Positions 35,121-46,047 are shown, counted from the stretch's first letter. The stretch: DNA of 64,000 nt from CAWEHU01 sp963808965 (GCA_963808965.1 CAWEHU010000020.1:62001-126000), one strand, 5' to 3'. The notes: generated by a model not told the origin, from the letters alone. A program made the numbers and translations.

Positions 35121-35303
35121 ATGCGACTGGCGCGGCTGCTGGCGAGCCTCGGATGGCTGACCTTCGCGTTGCCGATCACCTGCTCGGATTATAGCGGCAA
35201 CGATCTCTACACGGGCGGCGTGAGCCCGAGCACGCCCGGCGGCCGGATCAACCCGGCCGAGCCCTGGATCACCAACGGCGGAAATGGCGGCGGGGCGCAG
35301 TAG
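35121..35303 (+). CDS. Small secreted protein, function unknown
   Basis: A 60-aa protein from the ATG at 35121, with GGGGAGGG about 7 nt upstream. Residues 1-20 form a signal peptide-like segment (LARLLASLGWLTFALPITC); the Cys at residue 21 is not in a good lipobox. The mature part is Gly/Pro/Asn rich. No family is recognised. It is divergent from corA. Confidence 0.55.
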   Translation: MRLARLLASLGWLTFALPITCSDYSGNDLYTGGVSPSTPGGRINPAEPWITNGGNGGGAQ

Positions 35304-35332
35304 AGTTACTGAGGCCGCTTCAGGCAGGGCTA

Positions 35333-36442
35333 CTACCCTTCGGCGTCATCCTCGGCGAAGGCCGAGGATCCGCGGAAGATGCGCCGAACGCGGTTCGGCC
35401 GGCCCGGTTCGGAGCCGCGCTTCCTGATCCAGTCGATGTCTTCGGCGCTCAGCGGCAACTCCCCGGTGGCTTTGTTGAGGCGTTCCTGGAAGTAGACGAA
35501 CTTTCGCTGCAACGCGCCCTCGCCTGTGCGGGCTTCCTCGGCTTTGAACAGCTCGTTCATCTGTTCGAGACCGAGAGTGACGACCGTGGTGCCCTCTACA
35601 GTCTCAGCAACGCGCTGGCGCGCTGTGGCAGTATAGCTCGGATCGAGATCGATCCCGATCCCCGTTGCCCCCGCCAGATGCGCAGCCACGAGCGTCGTCC
35701 CGGTGCCGAGAAACGGATCGAGCACCGTCGCTGGCCGCCTTCCATGCAGGTAGATACACCATAGAGGGAGCTCGACCGGGAACGTTCCGGGATGCCAGAA
35801 TTTCTGGGCTTTGCTCTTCACTGTCGGATACGGAATGAACCAGGTATTGCCGCGGCACCGGAGGTCCCGGGGATGGCCCCGGCGCGCGATATTCGACTTG
35901 TCCTGAAAGGGGATCCCGATCGAGAGCCGGTTCAACTTGACATCATTCCCGAGTGTCAGATGGAAGATGTGTTCGTGATTGTGATGCATGAACCTCCGGC
36001 CCGGAACCGGCTTGAAGTGGCCGGTCGAGCTTGAGCCGATCCCGATCGACTTGATCCAGGTAATGTGGTTTTGCAGGTGGAATCCGACCTGCTTCCGCAG
36101 CCGGACCAGGATCTCGAACGGCACATAAGGGCGGCTGTTCGAGCCGGCGATGTTGAGAAAGAACGACCCGTCCGGCTTCAGGACGTCTTTCACCCGGGTC
36201 GCCACCTCCGCCAGCCAGGCGATGTAATCTTCTTCCGTCTTCGAGTTGTCGTAGACATGGTAGGCAAGGCTCAGGTTGTATGGAGGGGACGTGACCACGA
36301 CATCGACCGACCCAGGTTCCATCCGCGCCATCACGTCCCGGCAATCGCCGAGAATGACGGTCTGATCCCCGATCCGGTGCGCGACCTGCCGCCAATCCGC
36401 CCCGTCCGCCATCCAATCGCTCCCGCCTGATCCGTCCTTCAC
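35333..36442 (-). CDS. Orphan site-specific DNA methyltransferase, beta class
   Basis: A 369-aa N6-adenine or N4-cytosine methyltransferase. Motif IV TSPPYN comes first (near residue 50) and motif I DPFLGTGTTL later (near 240), the beta-class order. GNTWFIPYPT and HPGTFPVELP lie between. No restriction gene is next to it. It lacks the long C-terminal tail of CcrM proteins, although CcrM-like cell-cycle use cannot be ruled out. The start is GTG 36442; an in-frame ATG at 36412 with GGGAG just upstream is a good alternative. Confidence 0.85.
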   Translation of the reverse strand: MKDGSGGSDWMADGADWRQVAHRIGDQTVILGDCRDVMARMEPGSVDVVVTSPPYNLSLAYHVYDNSKTEEDYIAWLAEVATRVKDVLKPDGSFFLNIAGSNSRPYVPFEILVRLRKQVGFHLQNHITWIKSIGIGSSSTGHFKPVPGRRFMHHNHEHIFHLTLGNDVKLNRLSIGIPFQDKSNIARRGHPRDLRCRGNTWFIPYPTVKSKAQKFWHPGTFPVELPLWCIYLHGRRPATVLDPFLGTGTTLVAAHLAGATGIGIDLDPSYTATARQRVAETVEGTTVVTLGLEQMNELFKAEEARTGEGALQRKFVYFQERLNKATGELPLSAEDIDWIRKRGSEPGRPNRVRRIFRGSSAFAEDDAEG

Positions 36443-36584
36443 CCATCAGGGCTCGCGGAGTCCGAGTTGGGACAGCCTTACACGGCAGGGGTGGCGCTGG
36501 ATTCCCTATCCCGGCCTACCGGGCGTGGACGGTGGAGTGATGGTAAAATCAGATTTGATCCGTGCGGTGATAAGCCGCTTCCAT

Positions 36585-36628
36585 TTCCCGCGCATCCCCG
36601 CGAAAGCGGGGACCCAGTCTACCCAAAC
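36585..36628 (+). repeat. Fragment of the MITE-like dispersed repeat
   Basis: A short piece reading CGCATCCCCGCGAAAGCGGGGACC and AGTCTACCCAAACGAGG matches one hairpin and part of an end of the repeat family. It abuts the broken 5' side of the DUF4239 remnant. The sequence from 36443 to 36584 shows nothing recognisable. Confidence 0.5.
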
Positions 36629-36639
36629 GAGGTGCGGTT

Positions 36640-37215
36640 CCAGGCGTCGCCTCGGCAAAAGCCAACTACGACGAGCACAACGGCCAACTCCATCGCATTG
36701 CCGCCGATGTCGTCGCACTTGACCGCACCCTGGCCCACTATGGCGAGGGCGCGCGTGAGACGCGTGCCGTGCTGCGTTCCGCGCTGACCGACGAGTTCAA
36801 CCGGCTCTCGGCAGGGAGCGCCCTGGAAAAGCCCGTCCAAGACGTCCGCCTGCTGGGCTTCTACGATCGCCTCCAAGCGCTCGCGCCGCAGACTGAGGGT
36901 CAGCGAGTTGCCCGGGACCGAGCGACCCAACTCGCCGAGGGCATTGCCGCGACGCGTGTGCTAATGACCCAGGATCCGGGTGGCTCAATCCCATCGCCTT
37001 TCCTGCTCGTGCTAGGTTTCTGGCTGGCGGCGATGTTCGCCAGCTTCGGCCTGTTCGCGCGCGCCAACGCTACGGTGGTGGCGTCGCTGCTGCTGGGCGC
37101 GGCGTCGGTCGCAGGGGCAGTGTTCCTCATTCTGGAGCTCGATCGTCCGCTGGACGGACTGATGCGGCTGTCAATGGAGCCCCTGCGCCACGCCGTCGAG
37201 ACAGTCGGGCACTGA
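36640..37215 (+). pseudogene. DUF4239 (bestrophin-like) membrane protein, N-terminus missing
   Basis: About 190 codons in one frame match the C-terminal part of DUF4239 proteins: DVVALDRTLAHYGEGARETRAVLR, PSPFLLVLGFWLAAMFASFGLFA, NATVVASLLLGAASVAGA and LILELDRPLDGL. The usual N-terminal helices are absent; upstream the frame enters a repeat fragment and meets stop codons before 36574. A GTG at 36769 could start a 148-aa product, but the missing helices argue for a broken gene. Confidence 0.72.
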
Positions 37216-37547
37216 CCACGCCGAACATCAAAGTGCCCGCGCTTAAAATTGCAGGTATTCCATTTCGGCACGTCGGCACAGCTCGCCGACGGCATCTTCC
37301 ACACATCGCCTGCAGCAATTTGCACACGTTCCGGCAAGACATCGACGGGCGTGTCCACGAAGCGATCTTAGAACGTTGACGCATGGCTTGGCCGGAGAGC
37401 TAGATCAAGCGGCCAAGAAATTTCCGGTTTCCTGGTTGCATGACGCTTCGGCGCGGGGTCCGCGAAAGGCGCTCGTGCAGAAAGGGAGGTCTACAGGTGA
37501 ACACGCACCCCGCCTGTTAACGCACCCACTGAGGAAGGAACGCCGCC
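37216..37547. other. 332-bp gap without a recognised gene
   Basis: Between the DUF4239 remnant and the Cys-rich secreted protein gene. No open frame with family resemblance was found. The last part (about 37500-37547) includes GAGGAAGGAACG just before the ATG at 37548, so this region should hold that gene's promoter. Confidence 0.5.
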
Positions 37548-38345
37548 ATGCATCCACCACGGCTGGAGATCGTGAAGAAGGATCGGCCCAAGCCCACGGC
37601 TGTGACGCTGGCGGGCGAACAGCGAGAGGCGCGCCGCAAGTCGGTCACCGGAAGGGCATCGTTCGTCGCGGCGGTGCTCGCGACGGCGCTGGGGTTGACG
37701 GCCGGGGGTCCGGCCCGCGGCGCCGACGGCGGCGGGGCCGATCCTCTCGCGGGCCTCTTCTCTCGGAACAAGCCCGTGATCTGCCGGGATCAGACCTACG
37801 CCCTGTGCGCCGGCGCCAGCTGCTTCGTCTTCAATGACGTCGCCTACTGCGCCTGCGACGTGCTGAAAGGCGACAGCATTAGCGCGCCGTTCAACTACGA
37901 CAGCAGCAACGTTTGCTCTGTCAATGCCGAAGGCGTCAACAATGGTTATATGGTGAGCACTTTCAGCCTACCCGAGTCGCTTGTCGCACCGTCTGGGAAT
38001 CAGGCGCTCTACGTATGCCCGCGCAGCTCCCTTGCTGCTTATGCTAAGTGCGATGGCGGCATCTGCTTCACAAGCTCGACGGGACGCTCCTTCCCGGGTT
38101 CCAATACTCCGCTTGGCGACAACCAGATAATGTGCTCCTGCCCGATCGAAAGGGCTAATCCGATTCAGGGCCTTGAGATCATTGGACCGTATCCGTGCGA
38201 AGAATCGTTCTTTCAAAACTGTGACCGCACGGTCGCCAACAAAGACACCGGGTCAACCCTTTATGACGGTACGTCAATCGGCTCGACGGAAATTGGTACA
38301 CGTCTGCTCTATGGCAGCGTTCCGCCCTTGAACACTTGTCAATGA
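37548..38345 (+). CDS. Secreted cysteine-rich protein, function unknown
   Basis: A 265-aa protein from the ATG at 37548, with GAGGAAGGA upstream. It has an unusually long N-terminal region of about 30 charged residues before a hydrophobic signal (ASFVAAVLATALGLTAGG), then a mature domain with about 12 Cys, including CAGASC, CACD, CDGGIC and CSCP, which suggests disulfide bonds in the periplasm or outside. No known family is evident. Base use fits the neighbours. It is alone on its strand between a gene remnant and a convergent lipoprotein. Confidence 0.7.
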   Translation: MHPPRLEIVKKDRPKPTAVTLAGEQREARRKSVTGRASFVAAVLATALGLTAGGPARGADGGGADPLAGLFSRNKPVICRDQTYALCAGASCFVFNDVAYCACDVLKGDSISAPFNYDSSNVCSVNAEGVNNGYMVSTFSLPESLVAPSGNQALYVCPRSSLAAYAKCDGGICFTSSTGRSFPGSNTPLGDNQIMCSCPIERANPIQGLEIIGPYPCEESFFQNCDRTVANKDTGSTLYDGTSIGSTEIGTRLLYGSVPPLNTCQ

Positions 38346-38395
38346 GCTCGACTTTGCACTTTCCATTCAAATCTGAAACCCTACGCCCCACGCCC

Positions 38396-38989
38396 TCACA
38401 TCGACGGCGGCGGCAGGCTCTGCTGCTCGACGGGAGCCGGGACCACCGCTGGGGCCGCAACCAGCCAGTTCTGCAACGCGCGGCGTACCTGGTACTCGAA
38501 CTCCACGTTCATCGCGTCCATCAGCGTCTTGGTCATGTCATACAGCGCCTCGCTGATCGGCGTGCTGTCGATCGTGCGCGTGCGCGAGACGCGGGCCTCG
38601 GCGAAGCCGGCGCGGGTGTTGTCCGGGCCGTAAATATCGAGCTCGACCGCGAAGCTCGCGACATAGCTGCCCTGGCTGCGCACGATCGAGGCGTCCTCGA
38701 TCGCGAAAACGGCCCGCCCCGCTGCTCCGAGCGCCTGGAGCCGGTCCTGCCCCATTTGCTGCAACACCTGCATCGGCGGAGCCGGATCGTAGCCGCCGAG
38801 ATCGCCGCCTCCAGGCACGAATCGGGACTCGATCTCGATCGAGGCGACGTTCAGCCGGATGGGCGTCAGGTAATCGTAACGCAGCGGCTCGAAGCTCATG
38901 ATCGAAGCGGGCGCGGGCTCGCCGCCGCACGCCGCCACCACGAACGGCAGCAGCAGGATAGAGCGGCGGGAGAGATCCGGTGCGGTCAT
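38396..38989 (-). CDS. Lipoprotein, function unknown
   Basis: A 197-aa protein with a lipobox (LLLPFVVAACGG, Cys near residue 21). The mature part has a conserved-looking core (PIRLNVASIEIESRFVP, SYVASFAVELDIYG, ARVSRTRTIDSTPISEALYDM) and a Pro/Gln-rich tail. It lies 28 bp downstream of hslO in the same direction. No function can be assigned. Confidence 0.72.
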   Translation of the reverse strand: MTAPDLSRRSILLLPFVVAACGGEPAPASIMSFEPLRYDYLTPIRLNVASIEIESRFVPGGGDLGGYDPAPPMQVLQQMGQDRLQALGAAGRAVFAIEDASIVRSQGSYVASFAVELDIYGPDNTRAGFAEARVSRTRTIDSTPISEALYDMTKTLMDAMNVEFEYQVRRALQNWLVAAPAVVPAPVEQQSLPPPSM

Positions 38990-39017
38990 ACGGCGAGCCT
39001 TCCTCCAATCCGGCGAG

Positions 39018-39984
39018 TCAAGTCTCGCGTCCGCGCAAATCCTCCCGCGCGAACCGGAACGCGAAATTGCAGAACTCGCACGTCATGAGGATGTCGCCAT
39101 CCGTCGTCATGTGGTCGAGGTCGTCGGGAGGAAAGCCCTCGAGAATCCCGGAGAGACGCGCTCTGGAACAGCGGCAGCCGTAAGAGAGAGTGCGCGCCCG
39201 ATCGGTCGCGACCCCTTCGCTATGGAACAAGCGGTACACGAGCCGCTCGGGCGGAAGCTCGTCATCCAGCAATTCGTCGTCGGTCAACGTCGCCGCGAGC
39301 AGGGTCGCCGTCCGCCAACTCTCCTCCTCCTCGGCTTCGCTCATCCGCGAGTTCCGCGCCGGCGTCGCCCGCCACCTTCTCCAGGATCAGCGCCCCCGCC
39401 CGCCAGCCCGCGTCCGTGCGGCGGCAGGCGAGATGGAGATGGCAGCGCAACTGCTCGCTCGTTTGGAAGTAATGCAGCGCCATCTCGGCGAGATTATTGC
39501 CCTCGATCGCGACGATGCCTTGATGCCGCTCGCGGTCCCCGCCCTCGTCCACTGTGAACGCGAGATAACCGGAGCCGAGCAGTTTCTTGGCGTTCGGTGA
39601 GGAGTCCGTGGCCAGCAGCGCGGCAAGCCGCTCGGGGTCGGCGAGGGCATAGCCGCGCAGCGCCCCGACCTCGGTGCAGTCCGCGAGCAGCATCCGCACC
39701 GGTCCGTCGCCCTTGGTTTGCAGGCTGAACGAACCACGGAACTTCAACGCGGTGGCGAGCCCGGCGGCGAGCGCGAGCGCCTGGCCGCATAGCCGCGTGA
39801 CCGCCGGATCGGTGTCGTGGCGGGTCAGCAGCGCATCGGCGAGCGGTCCGAGCCGGATCAGCCGCCCGCGCACCGGGCGGCGGGGCAGATAGAAAGGCGT
39901 GATGCCGCGCGACACCACGATGTCGGGCACCTCGGGCCGCCCGCTGTCAAGAAAGGCGGGAATTTGGGACATGGACCCGAACAT
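39018..39984 (-). CDS. hslO: Redox-regulated chaperone Hsp33, one-base frame break
   Basis: Cytoplasmic holdase turned on by oxidation. The N-terminal frame (from ATG 39984) shows ALKFRGSFSLQTKGDGPV and the RGYALAD segment, and the C-terminal frame carries the zinc/redox centre CRC (in YGCRCS) and CEFC. The frames meet near 39345; removing one G joins them into 321 aa, a normal length, and gives the expected acidic linker (EAEEEESWRTA). It lies 61 bp after the alpha-E gene and before a lipoprotein gene. Confidence 0.88.
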
Positions 39985-40045
39985 AGGGAGGCCGCCCCGC
40001 GCGGACCACCTTTTAGAGACGCCCAGGTTAGAAGACGCCCAGGCG

Positions 40046-41158
40046 TTATGCGCCGGTGGCGGCCCCTCCCATGCTCTGGCTCTGCGCAGACGCCCCGCCG
40101 ATGCTCTGGCTTTGCGTGAGGCCGTCCATCGTCTGCGTCATGAGGATCGGGGAACCGGCGTCCAGCGGTTCCGGGGCGGTTTCATCATCCCCTTCCGGGC
40201 CGGTCGGCATCTGGACGAAAAAGTCAGCCGCGAGACAGGTCGTGACGGCGATGAGCTGGCGCTGCACGGCATCCAGGAACTCGTGCAGGCCGCCCCGGAT
40301 CACATCCTCGATCGTGAGCGAACTGAGCGCCGCCCGCATCGCATCGAGCTCTTCGGCCGCGCCGACCCCGCCCCGCAGGAGGAAGCGCGACTTCAACTCG
40401 GTGAGCAACGTCTCGACAGTACGAACGCAGAGATAGACGGAACGGGGGAAACGGCGATTGAGCAGCAGGAACCCGGCGACCGCCGCGGGCGTGATGCCGC
40501 CCGGATGAAAACGAAGATAGGCATGATACCCGGCGACCGAGCGCAGCAGCACGTTCCATTGGCTCACATCCACGGGTGAGCCGACATCCGATGCACGGGG
40601 CAGCAGCAGGTGATACTTGATGTCGAGCAGGCGCGTCGTCTGGTCAGCTCGCTCGATGTAGCGGCCCAACTGATAGAAATACCAGCCCTGATCGCGGAAG
40701 AAGGTGCCCTCGGTGATGCCGGTATGGGTCTGGCACGCCTCCTTGATCTCGGCGAACAACCGGGTGCGGCTCCCTGGCGCGAGCGCCGCCTCGGGCAGCG
40801 TGCTCATGCGCGTGTGCAGACGATTGAGCTGCACCCACATCTCGGTGGAAATCAGCGGCCGCAACGTGCGCGCGTTCTCGCGCGCGTTCCGGACCGCGCT
40901 CGCGATCGAGCTCGGATTGTCGCCATCGGTCACATAGAAACGGAGCACGGCACTCGCCGAGGCTGTCTCGTTCTTGGCGAGGAACCGCTCCTGGTCGGCG
41001 TGCAGTTGCAAGATCGGCAGCCAGTCCTGCGCGCCGGCGCGGTCGCGCGAGAACGTCTCGTTCACATCGAGAATACGGGCCAGATCCTCGGCGCGCTCGA
41101 CATAGCGGGCAAGCCAGAAGATGCACTCCGCGTAGCGGGCGAGCAGCGTATCACTCAA
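40046..41158 (-). CDS. Alpha-E domain protein (DUF403)
   Basis: A 370-aa all-helical protein. LARYAECIFWLARYVERAEDLARIL at the start, FYQLGRYIERADQTTRLLD in the middle and RRFPRSVYLCV are typical of alpha-E proteins. These always occur with circularly permuted ATP-grasp proteins and transglutaminases; the set is predicted to make or attach peptides, without firm biochemical proof. It overlaps the ATP-grasp gene by 8 bp. The C-terminal 30 residues hold a Gln/Ser/Gly repeat (QSQSIGGASAQSQSMGGAA) not usual for the family. Confidence 0.9.
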   Translation of the reverse strand: MSDTLLARYAECIFWLARYVERAEDLARILDVNETFSRDRAGAQDWLPILQLHADQERFLAKNETASASAVLRFYVTDGDNPSSIASAVRNARENARTLRPLISTEMWVQLNRLHTRMSTLPEAALAPGSRTRLFAEIKEACQTHTGITEGTFFRDQGWYFYQLGRYIERADQTTRLLDIKYHLLLPRASDVGSPVDVSQWNVLLRSVAGYHAYLRFHPGGITPAAVAGFLLLNRRFPRSVYLCVRTVETLLTELKSRFLLRGGVGAAEELDAMRAALSSLTIEDVIRGGLHEFLDAVQRQLIAVTTCLAADFFVQMPTGPEGDDETAPEPLDAGSPILMTQTMDGLTQSQSIGGASAQSQSMGGAATGA

Positions 41159-42576
41159 GGACCCAGGTATCCTTCGATCCGCCCCCCTGGGACGAGTTGA
41201 CGACGAGCGACCCCTGACGCAGCGCGACCCGCGTGAGGCCGCCCGGCAGCACCCAGGTCTTGGAGCCGGTGATCGCGAACGGGCGCAAATCGACGTGCCG
41301 GGGCTGCACCTCGCCTCCGATGAGGGTCGGCGCGACCGAGAGCTGGATGCAGGGCTGGCTGATGTAGTTGGCCGGGTCGGCTTCGAGTTTCGCCCGGCAT
41401 TCCGCGAGTTCCTGCGCGGTCGCCTTCGGGCCGATGGTCAATCCGTAGCCGCCCGCCTCGCCCACCGGTTTGACGACCAGTTCCGAGAGGTGGTCGAGCG
41501 TGTAGCGCAGGGCGTCGGGCTCGCGGCAAATGTGGGTCGTCACGTTGGGCAGGATCGGGTCCTGGTCCAGGTAGTAGCGGATGACCCGCGGCATGTAGGC
41601 GTAGACCGCCTTGTCGTCGGCGACCCCGGTTCCGATTGCATTCGCCAGAGACACATTGCCCGCTTGATAGGCACGCATCAGCCCCCTTACGCCCAACATG
41701 CTGTCGGGCCGGAAGGCTTCCGGGTCGAGAAACTCGTCGCTGATCCGGCGGTAGATCGAGTCCACGCGGGTAAGGCCGCGGGTGGTGCGCATGTAGACGC
41801 GGTCGTCCACCACGGTCAGGTCGCGGCCCTCGACCAGTGGCACCCCCATCTCGCGCGCCAGAAAGACATGCTCGAAATAGGCTGAATTGTAGGTGCCGGG
41901 CGAGAGCAGCACGACGCGCGGCTCGGGGACCGCTGCCGGCGCCATCTCGCGCAAGGCGGCGGCGAGATTCGGGCCGTAATTGTCGATCGGGCGAAGGGCG
42001 ATGCCATCGAGCAGGTCCGGGAAGCTCCGCAGCATCATGTGCCGGTTCTCGATGACGTAGCTCACCCCGGACGGCGTGCGGGCGTTGTCCTCGAGCACCA
42101 GGAAGGAACCGTGCTGGTCGCGGATGATGTCGGTGCCGCAGATATTGACGTAGGCCTTGTGCGGCAGATCGACGCCCTGCATCTCCGGCCGGTATTGCGG
42201 GTTCCCGAGGATCAGGTCGCTCGGAATGATCCCGTCCTTCAGGATTTTCTGGCCGTGATAGATGTCGTCGAGCAACAGATTGAGCGCGGTCACGCGCTGG
42301 ATCACGCCTGATTTCGATCTGTTGCCACTCCGCGGCGGACAGAACCCGCGGGATGACGTCGAACGGCAAGATGCGGTCGATCGCGTCCTTGTCGGAATAG
42401 ACCGTGAATGTGATACCGAGATTGTACAGCTCGGCCTCGGCGTTCGCGGCCCTTTGCTGGAGCGTTTCGATGGCGAGGCCCGCGAGCCGTTCCCGGATCG
42501 GCTGGTTCGCACCGCCGTGCAGCATCTCGCAGTAAAAGCCTCGGGCGCTGTATTGCTCAAGGACGCGGTTGCTCAT
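41151..42576 (-). CDS. Circularly permuted type 2 ATP-grasp protein (DUF404/407), one-base frame break
   Basis: Predicted ATP-dependent amide-bond ligase. From ATG 42576 the first frame gives the N-terminus (CEMLHGGANQPIRERLAGL, YSDKDAIDRILPFDVIPR), and after an AAA run near 42308 the next frame gives GVIQRVTALNLLLDDIYHG, NICGTDIIRD, VLEDNARTPSGVSYVIENR and VVKPVGEAGGYGLTIG. Removing one A joins them into 474 aa, the usual length. The alpha-E gene follows directly. Divergent from the transglutaminase gene at 42747 across a 170-bp promoter region with an AT-rich part. Confidence 0.9.
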
Positions 42577-42746
42577 ACCCCTTCCTCGCCCGAAATCCCT
42601 GCCCAGTCAAAAATACCAACGGAAAGTTTGTCCGCCCAGAACATCATCCAAATCAAGCAAATTCGGTGCCATGAGAGCTGGCTTCTTTGGCGCGATGATT
42701 GCTTACTCTCCTCCTGGCCATAAGAGAGAATCGGAAGCGCCGGCCA

Positions 42747-45700
42747 ATGTCGCTCCATGTAGCCCTGACCCACCGGACCTCGTACCGCTACGATCGCCCG
42801 ATCGTTCTGGGTCCACAGACCGTCCGGCTGCGACCCGCGCCGTACGCGCGCACGCCGATCCTTTCCTATGCGCTCAAGATCGAGCCGCAGCCGCATTTCA
42901 TCAATTGGCAGCAGGATCCCCAGGGCAACTTCCTGGCCCGGATCGTCTTCCCGGAACGAGTCACTCATTTCGACGTGACAGTGGATCTCGTGGCCGATAT
43001 GGCCACCATCAATCCTTTCGACTTCTTCCTTGAGCCCGAGGCCGAGAATTGGCCCTTCAGCTACGATCCGGTGCTGGTCGAGGAACTGGCGCCGTTCCGG
43101 CGGCTGATCGAGCCCGGACCGTTACTCTCCGGCTTGATCGACGAGCTCCGTCCGCACGAGCAGCCGACCGTCGATATGCTCGTGAACATCAATCGGCGCG
43201 TGCAGTCGCGGGTCGCCTATGTGGTGCGTATGGAGCCGGGAGTCTGGTCCCCCGAAGAGACGCTCGGGAAGGGGCACGGCTCTTGCCGGGATTCGGCATG
43301 GCTGCTCGTGCATCTGCTGCGGCATCTCGGCTACGCGGCGCGGTTCGTCTCCGGCTACCTGATCCAGCTCGCGCCGGACGTGAAGCCGCTGGAGGGGCCG
43401 GAAGGCCCGAGCGCCGATTTCACCGACCTGCACGCCTGGGCGGAAGTGTACCTTCCCGGCGCGGGGTGGGTCGGGCTCGACGCGACCTCGGGCCTGATGG
43501 CGGGCGAGGGCCACATCCCGTTGGCAGCGAGCCCGGACCCGGTCTCGGCCGCGCCGATTTCCGGCATGGCGGAGAAAAGCGAGGTCACGTTCGACTTCGC
43601 GATGACGGTCACGCGCCTGCGCGAGACCCCGCGCACGACCAAGCCGTATTCCGAGCAGCATTGGCAGGACATCCTGGCCGCCGGCCGGTACGTGGACCGG
43701 GCGCTCGCCGCGAACGACGTGCGCCTGACCATGGGGGGCGAGCCCACCTTCGTGTCGGCCTCCGACATGGAGGGCGAGGAATGGACCAGCGATGCGCTCG
43801 GCCCCACCAAGCGCATCCTCGCCGGACGGCTGCTGCGACGTTTGGCGGCCCGCTGGTCGCCGGGCGCCGCCCTGCAATACGGGGCTGGCAAGCATTATCC
43901 CGGCGAGCAGCTTCCCCGCTGGGCGCTGCACGCGCATTGGCGGGCAGACGGCCAGCCGGTCTGGACCGACCCGGAATTGCTGGCCTCGGACGACGACGCC
44001 GACAGCGCCACGGCCGACGACGCCGCGCGATTCTGCGCGCTGCTGGCGGAACGGCTGCAAGTCGATCCCGGTCTCGTCAGCCCCGCTTACGAGGACATTC
44101 ATTACCATCTCTGGCGCGAGCATCGCCTGCCGGCGAACGTCGTTGCCGAGGACGCGAAGCTCCAGGACCCGCTCGAGCGCGACCGGCTGGCCCGGGTCTT
44201 CGGACAGGGGCTCGCCGCACCGGTCGGTAGCGTTCTGCCGCTGCGCCGGGTCGCCGCGGACGGCGCGCGGCGTTGGCAGTCCGGCAAGTGGCTGCTCCGT
44301 TCGGAAGCGCTGTTCCTTGTCCCGGGCAATTCCGCGATTGGCTTCCGTCTGCCGCTCGAAAGCCTTCCCTGGGCCGACCCGGACGAGATCCCGCACGAGA
44401 TGGAACCCGACCCGTTCGCGCCTCGCGGGCCCCTGCCCCGCCGTCAGGAATTCCGCGCCTCCGGCCCACGCGAGCCCGGTCCCTTCTCGGGGGCATTCTC
44501 TCCCGTCTCGCAAGTCGAAGTCGGACGGGGCGAACCCGATCTCGTGCGCACCGCGCTCACCGTGGAGCCGCGGGGCGGCCTGATCCACGTGTTCTTTCCC
44601 CCTCTCTACGAGGCGGAGGACTGGCTCGATCTGGCGGCGGCCGTCGAGGCGACCGCGGCCGAAATGGGGCGCAAAGTGATCCTTGAGGGCTATGTGCCGC
44701 CGCGTGATCCGCGCCTGCTGCATTTCTCCGTGACGCCCGATCCGGGTGTGATCGAAGTCAACGTCCATCCCGTCAGCAATTGGGCGGACCAGGTGGAGCG
44801 CACCGAGCAATTGTACCGAGGAAGCGCGCCTCGTCGGCCTGGCGACGGAGAAATTCATGCTGGACGGGCGGCATGTCGGCACCGGCGGCGGCAACCACGT
44901 CGTCCTCGGCGGCGCGCGAGCCGAGGACAGCCCCTTCCTACGGCGGCCGGATTTGCTCAAGTCGCTGCTTGGCTTCTGGCACAATCACCCGAGCCTGTCG
45001 TATCTCTTCAGCGGTCTGTTCATCGGCCCGACAAGCCAGCATCCGCGGGTCGATGAGGCGCGCCAGGACAGCCTGGCCGAACTCGAGATCGCCTTCGGCC
45101 AAATCCGCCCAGGTATCGCAACTCCTCCCTGGCTTACCGACCGATTGTTCCGCAATATTCTCGCGGACATGACCGGCAACACGCACCGCACCGAGTTCTG
45201 CATCGACAAGATGTACACGCCGGAAAGCAGCTCCGGCCGGCTCGGCCTGGTCGAGTTCCGCGCGCTGGAGATGCCGCCGCACGCCCGCATGTCGGCAGCG
45301 CAGATGCTGCTCATACGGGCCGCCGTTGCAGCGTTCTGGGAGACGCCGTACGAGCGGCGATTGGTCCGCTGGGGCACGCGCTTGCATGATGATTTCATGC
45401 TGCCGCATTACGTCGAGCAGGATTTCCGCGACGTGCTCGAAGAGCTGGCGAGCTTCGGTTTCGCGCTCGATCCGGCCTGGTTCGTTCCGCACATGGAGTT
45501 CCGTTTCCCCCGTCTTGGCGAAGTGACGCTACGCGGGGCGACGCTCGAGTTGCGTCACGCGCTGGAGCCTTGGCACGTGCTGGGCGAGGAGCCGGCGGCG
45601 GGCGGCACGATCCGGTTCGTCGACAGCTCGGCCGAACGGCTGCAGGCTCGCGTGAGCGGCTGGACCGAGGAACGTTACGTGCTCGCCTGCAACGGTCACG

Positions 45701-46047
45701 AAGTCCCGCTCACCCGGACCGAGACGGAGGGCGAGTATGTGGGCGGCGTGCAATTCAAGGCTTGGGCGCCGGCCCGGAGTCTGCATCCGACGGTTCCGGC
45801 TCAGACGCCTCTCGTGTTCGACATGTACGATCGCTGGACCGGCCGCAGCCTGGGCGGGCTGACGCATCACGTGGCGCACCCCGGAGGGCGCAATTACGAG
45901 CGGTTCCCGGTGAACGCCAATGAGGCGGAAGCACGACGCCGCGCCCGTTTCTTCCCCTTCGGGCACACGCCCGGACCGATGCCCGAACCCGCTCGCCTTC
46001 CCTCGCGCGAGCACCCCCGCACGCTGGATCTGCGGCGGAGCGTGTGA
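42747..46047 (+). CDS. Transglutaminase-like protein with DUF2126, one-base frame break
   Basis: A large two-part protein (1099 aa after repair). Residues 1-300 hold an N-terminal beta region (HRTSYRYDRPI) and a transglutaminase-like fold with the triad Cys in GHGSCRDSAWLL, His in DLHAWAEVY and Asp in GLDATSG. The rest is DUF2126 (LTMGGEPTFVSASDMEG, GNTHRTEFCIDKMYTPES). The frame slips near 44819 at TACCGAGG; dropping one C gives EEARLVGLATEKFMLDG. It heads the plus-strand arm of the alpha-E/ATP-grasp cluster. Confidence 0.9.

Noticed and set aside
43122..44984. 620-codon minus-strand frame
   Set aside because: Opposite the transglutaminase/DUF2126 gene, which has clear catalytic motifs; the reverse frame is low-complexity.
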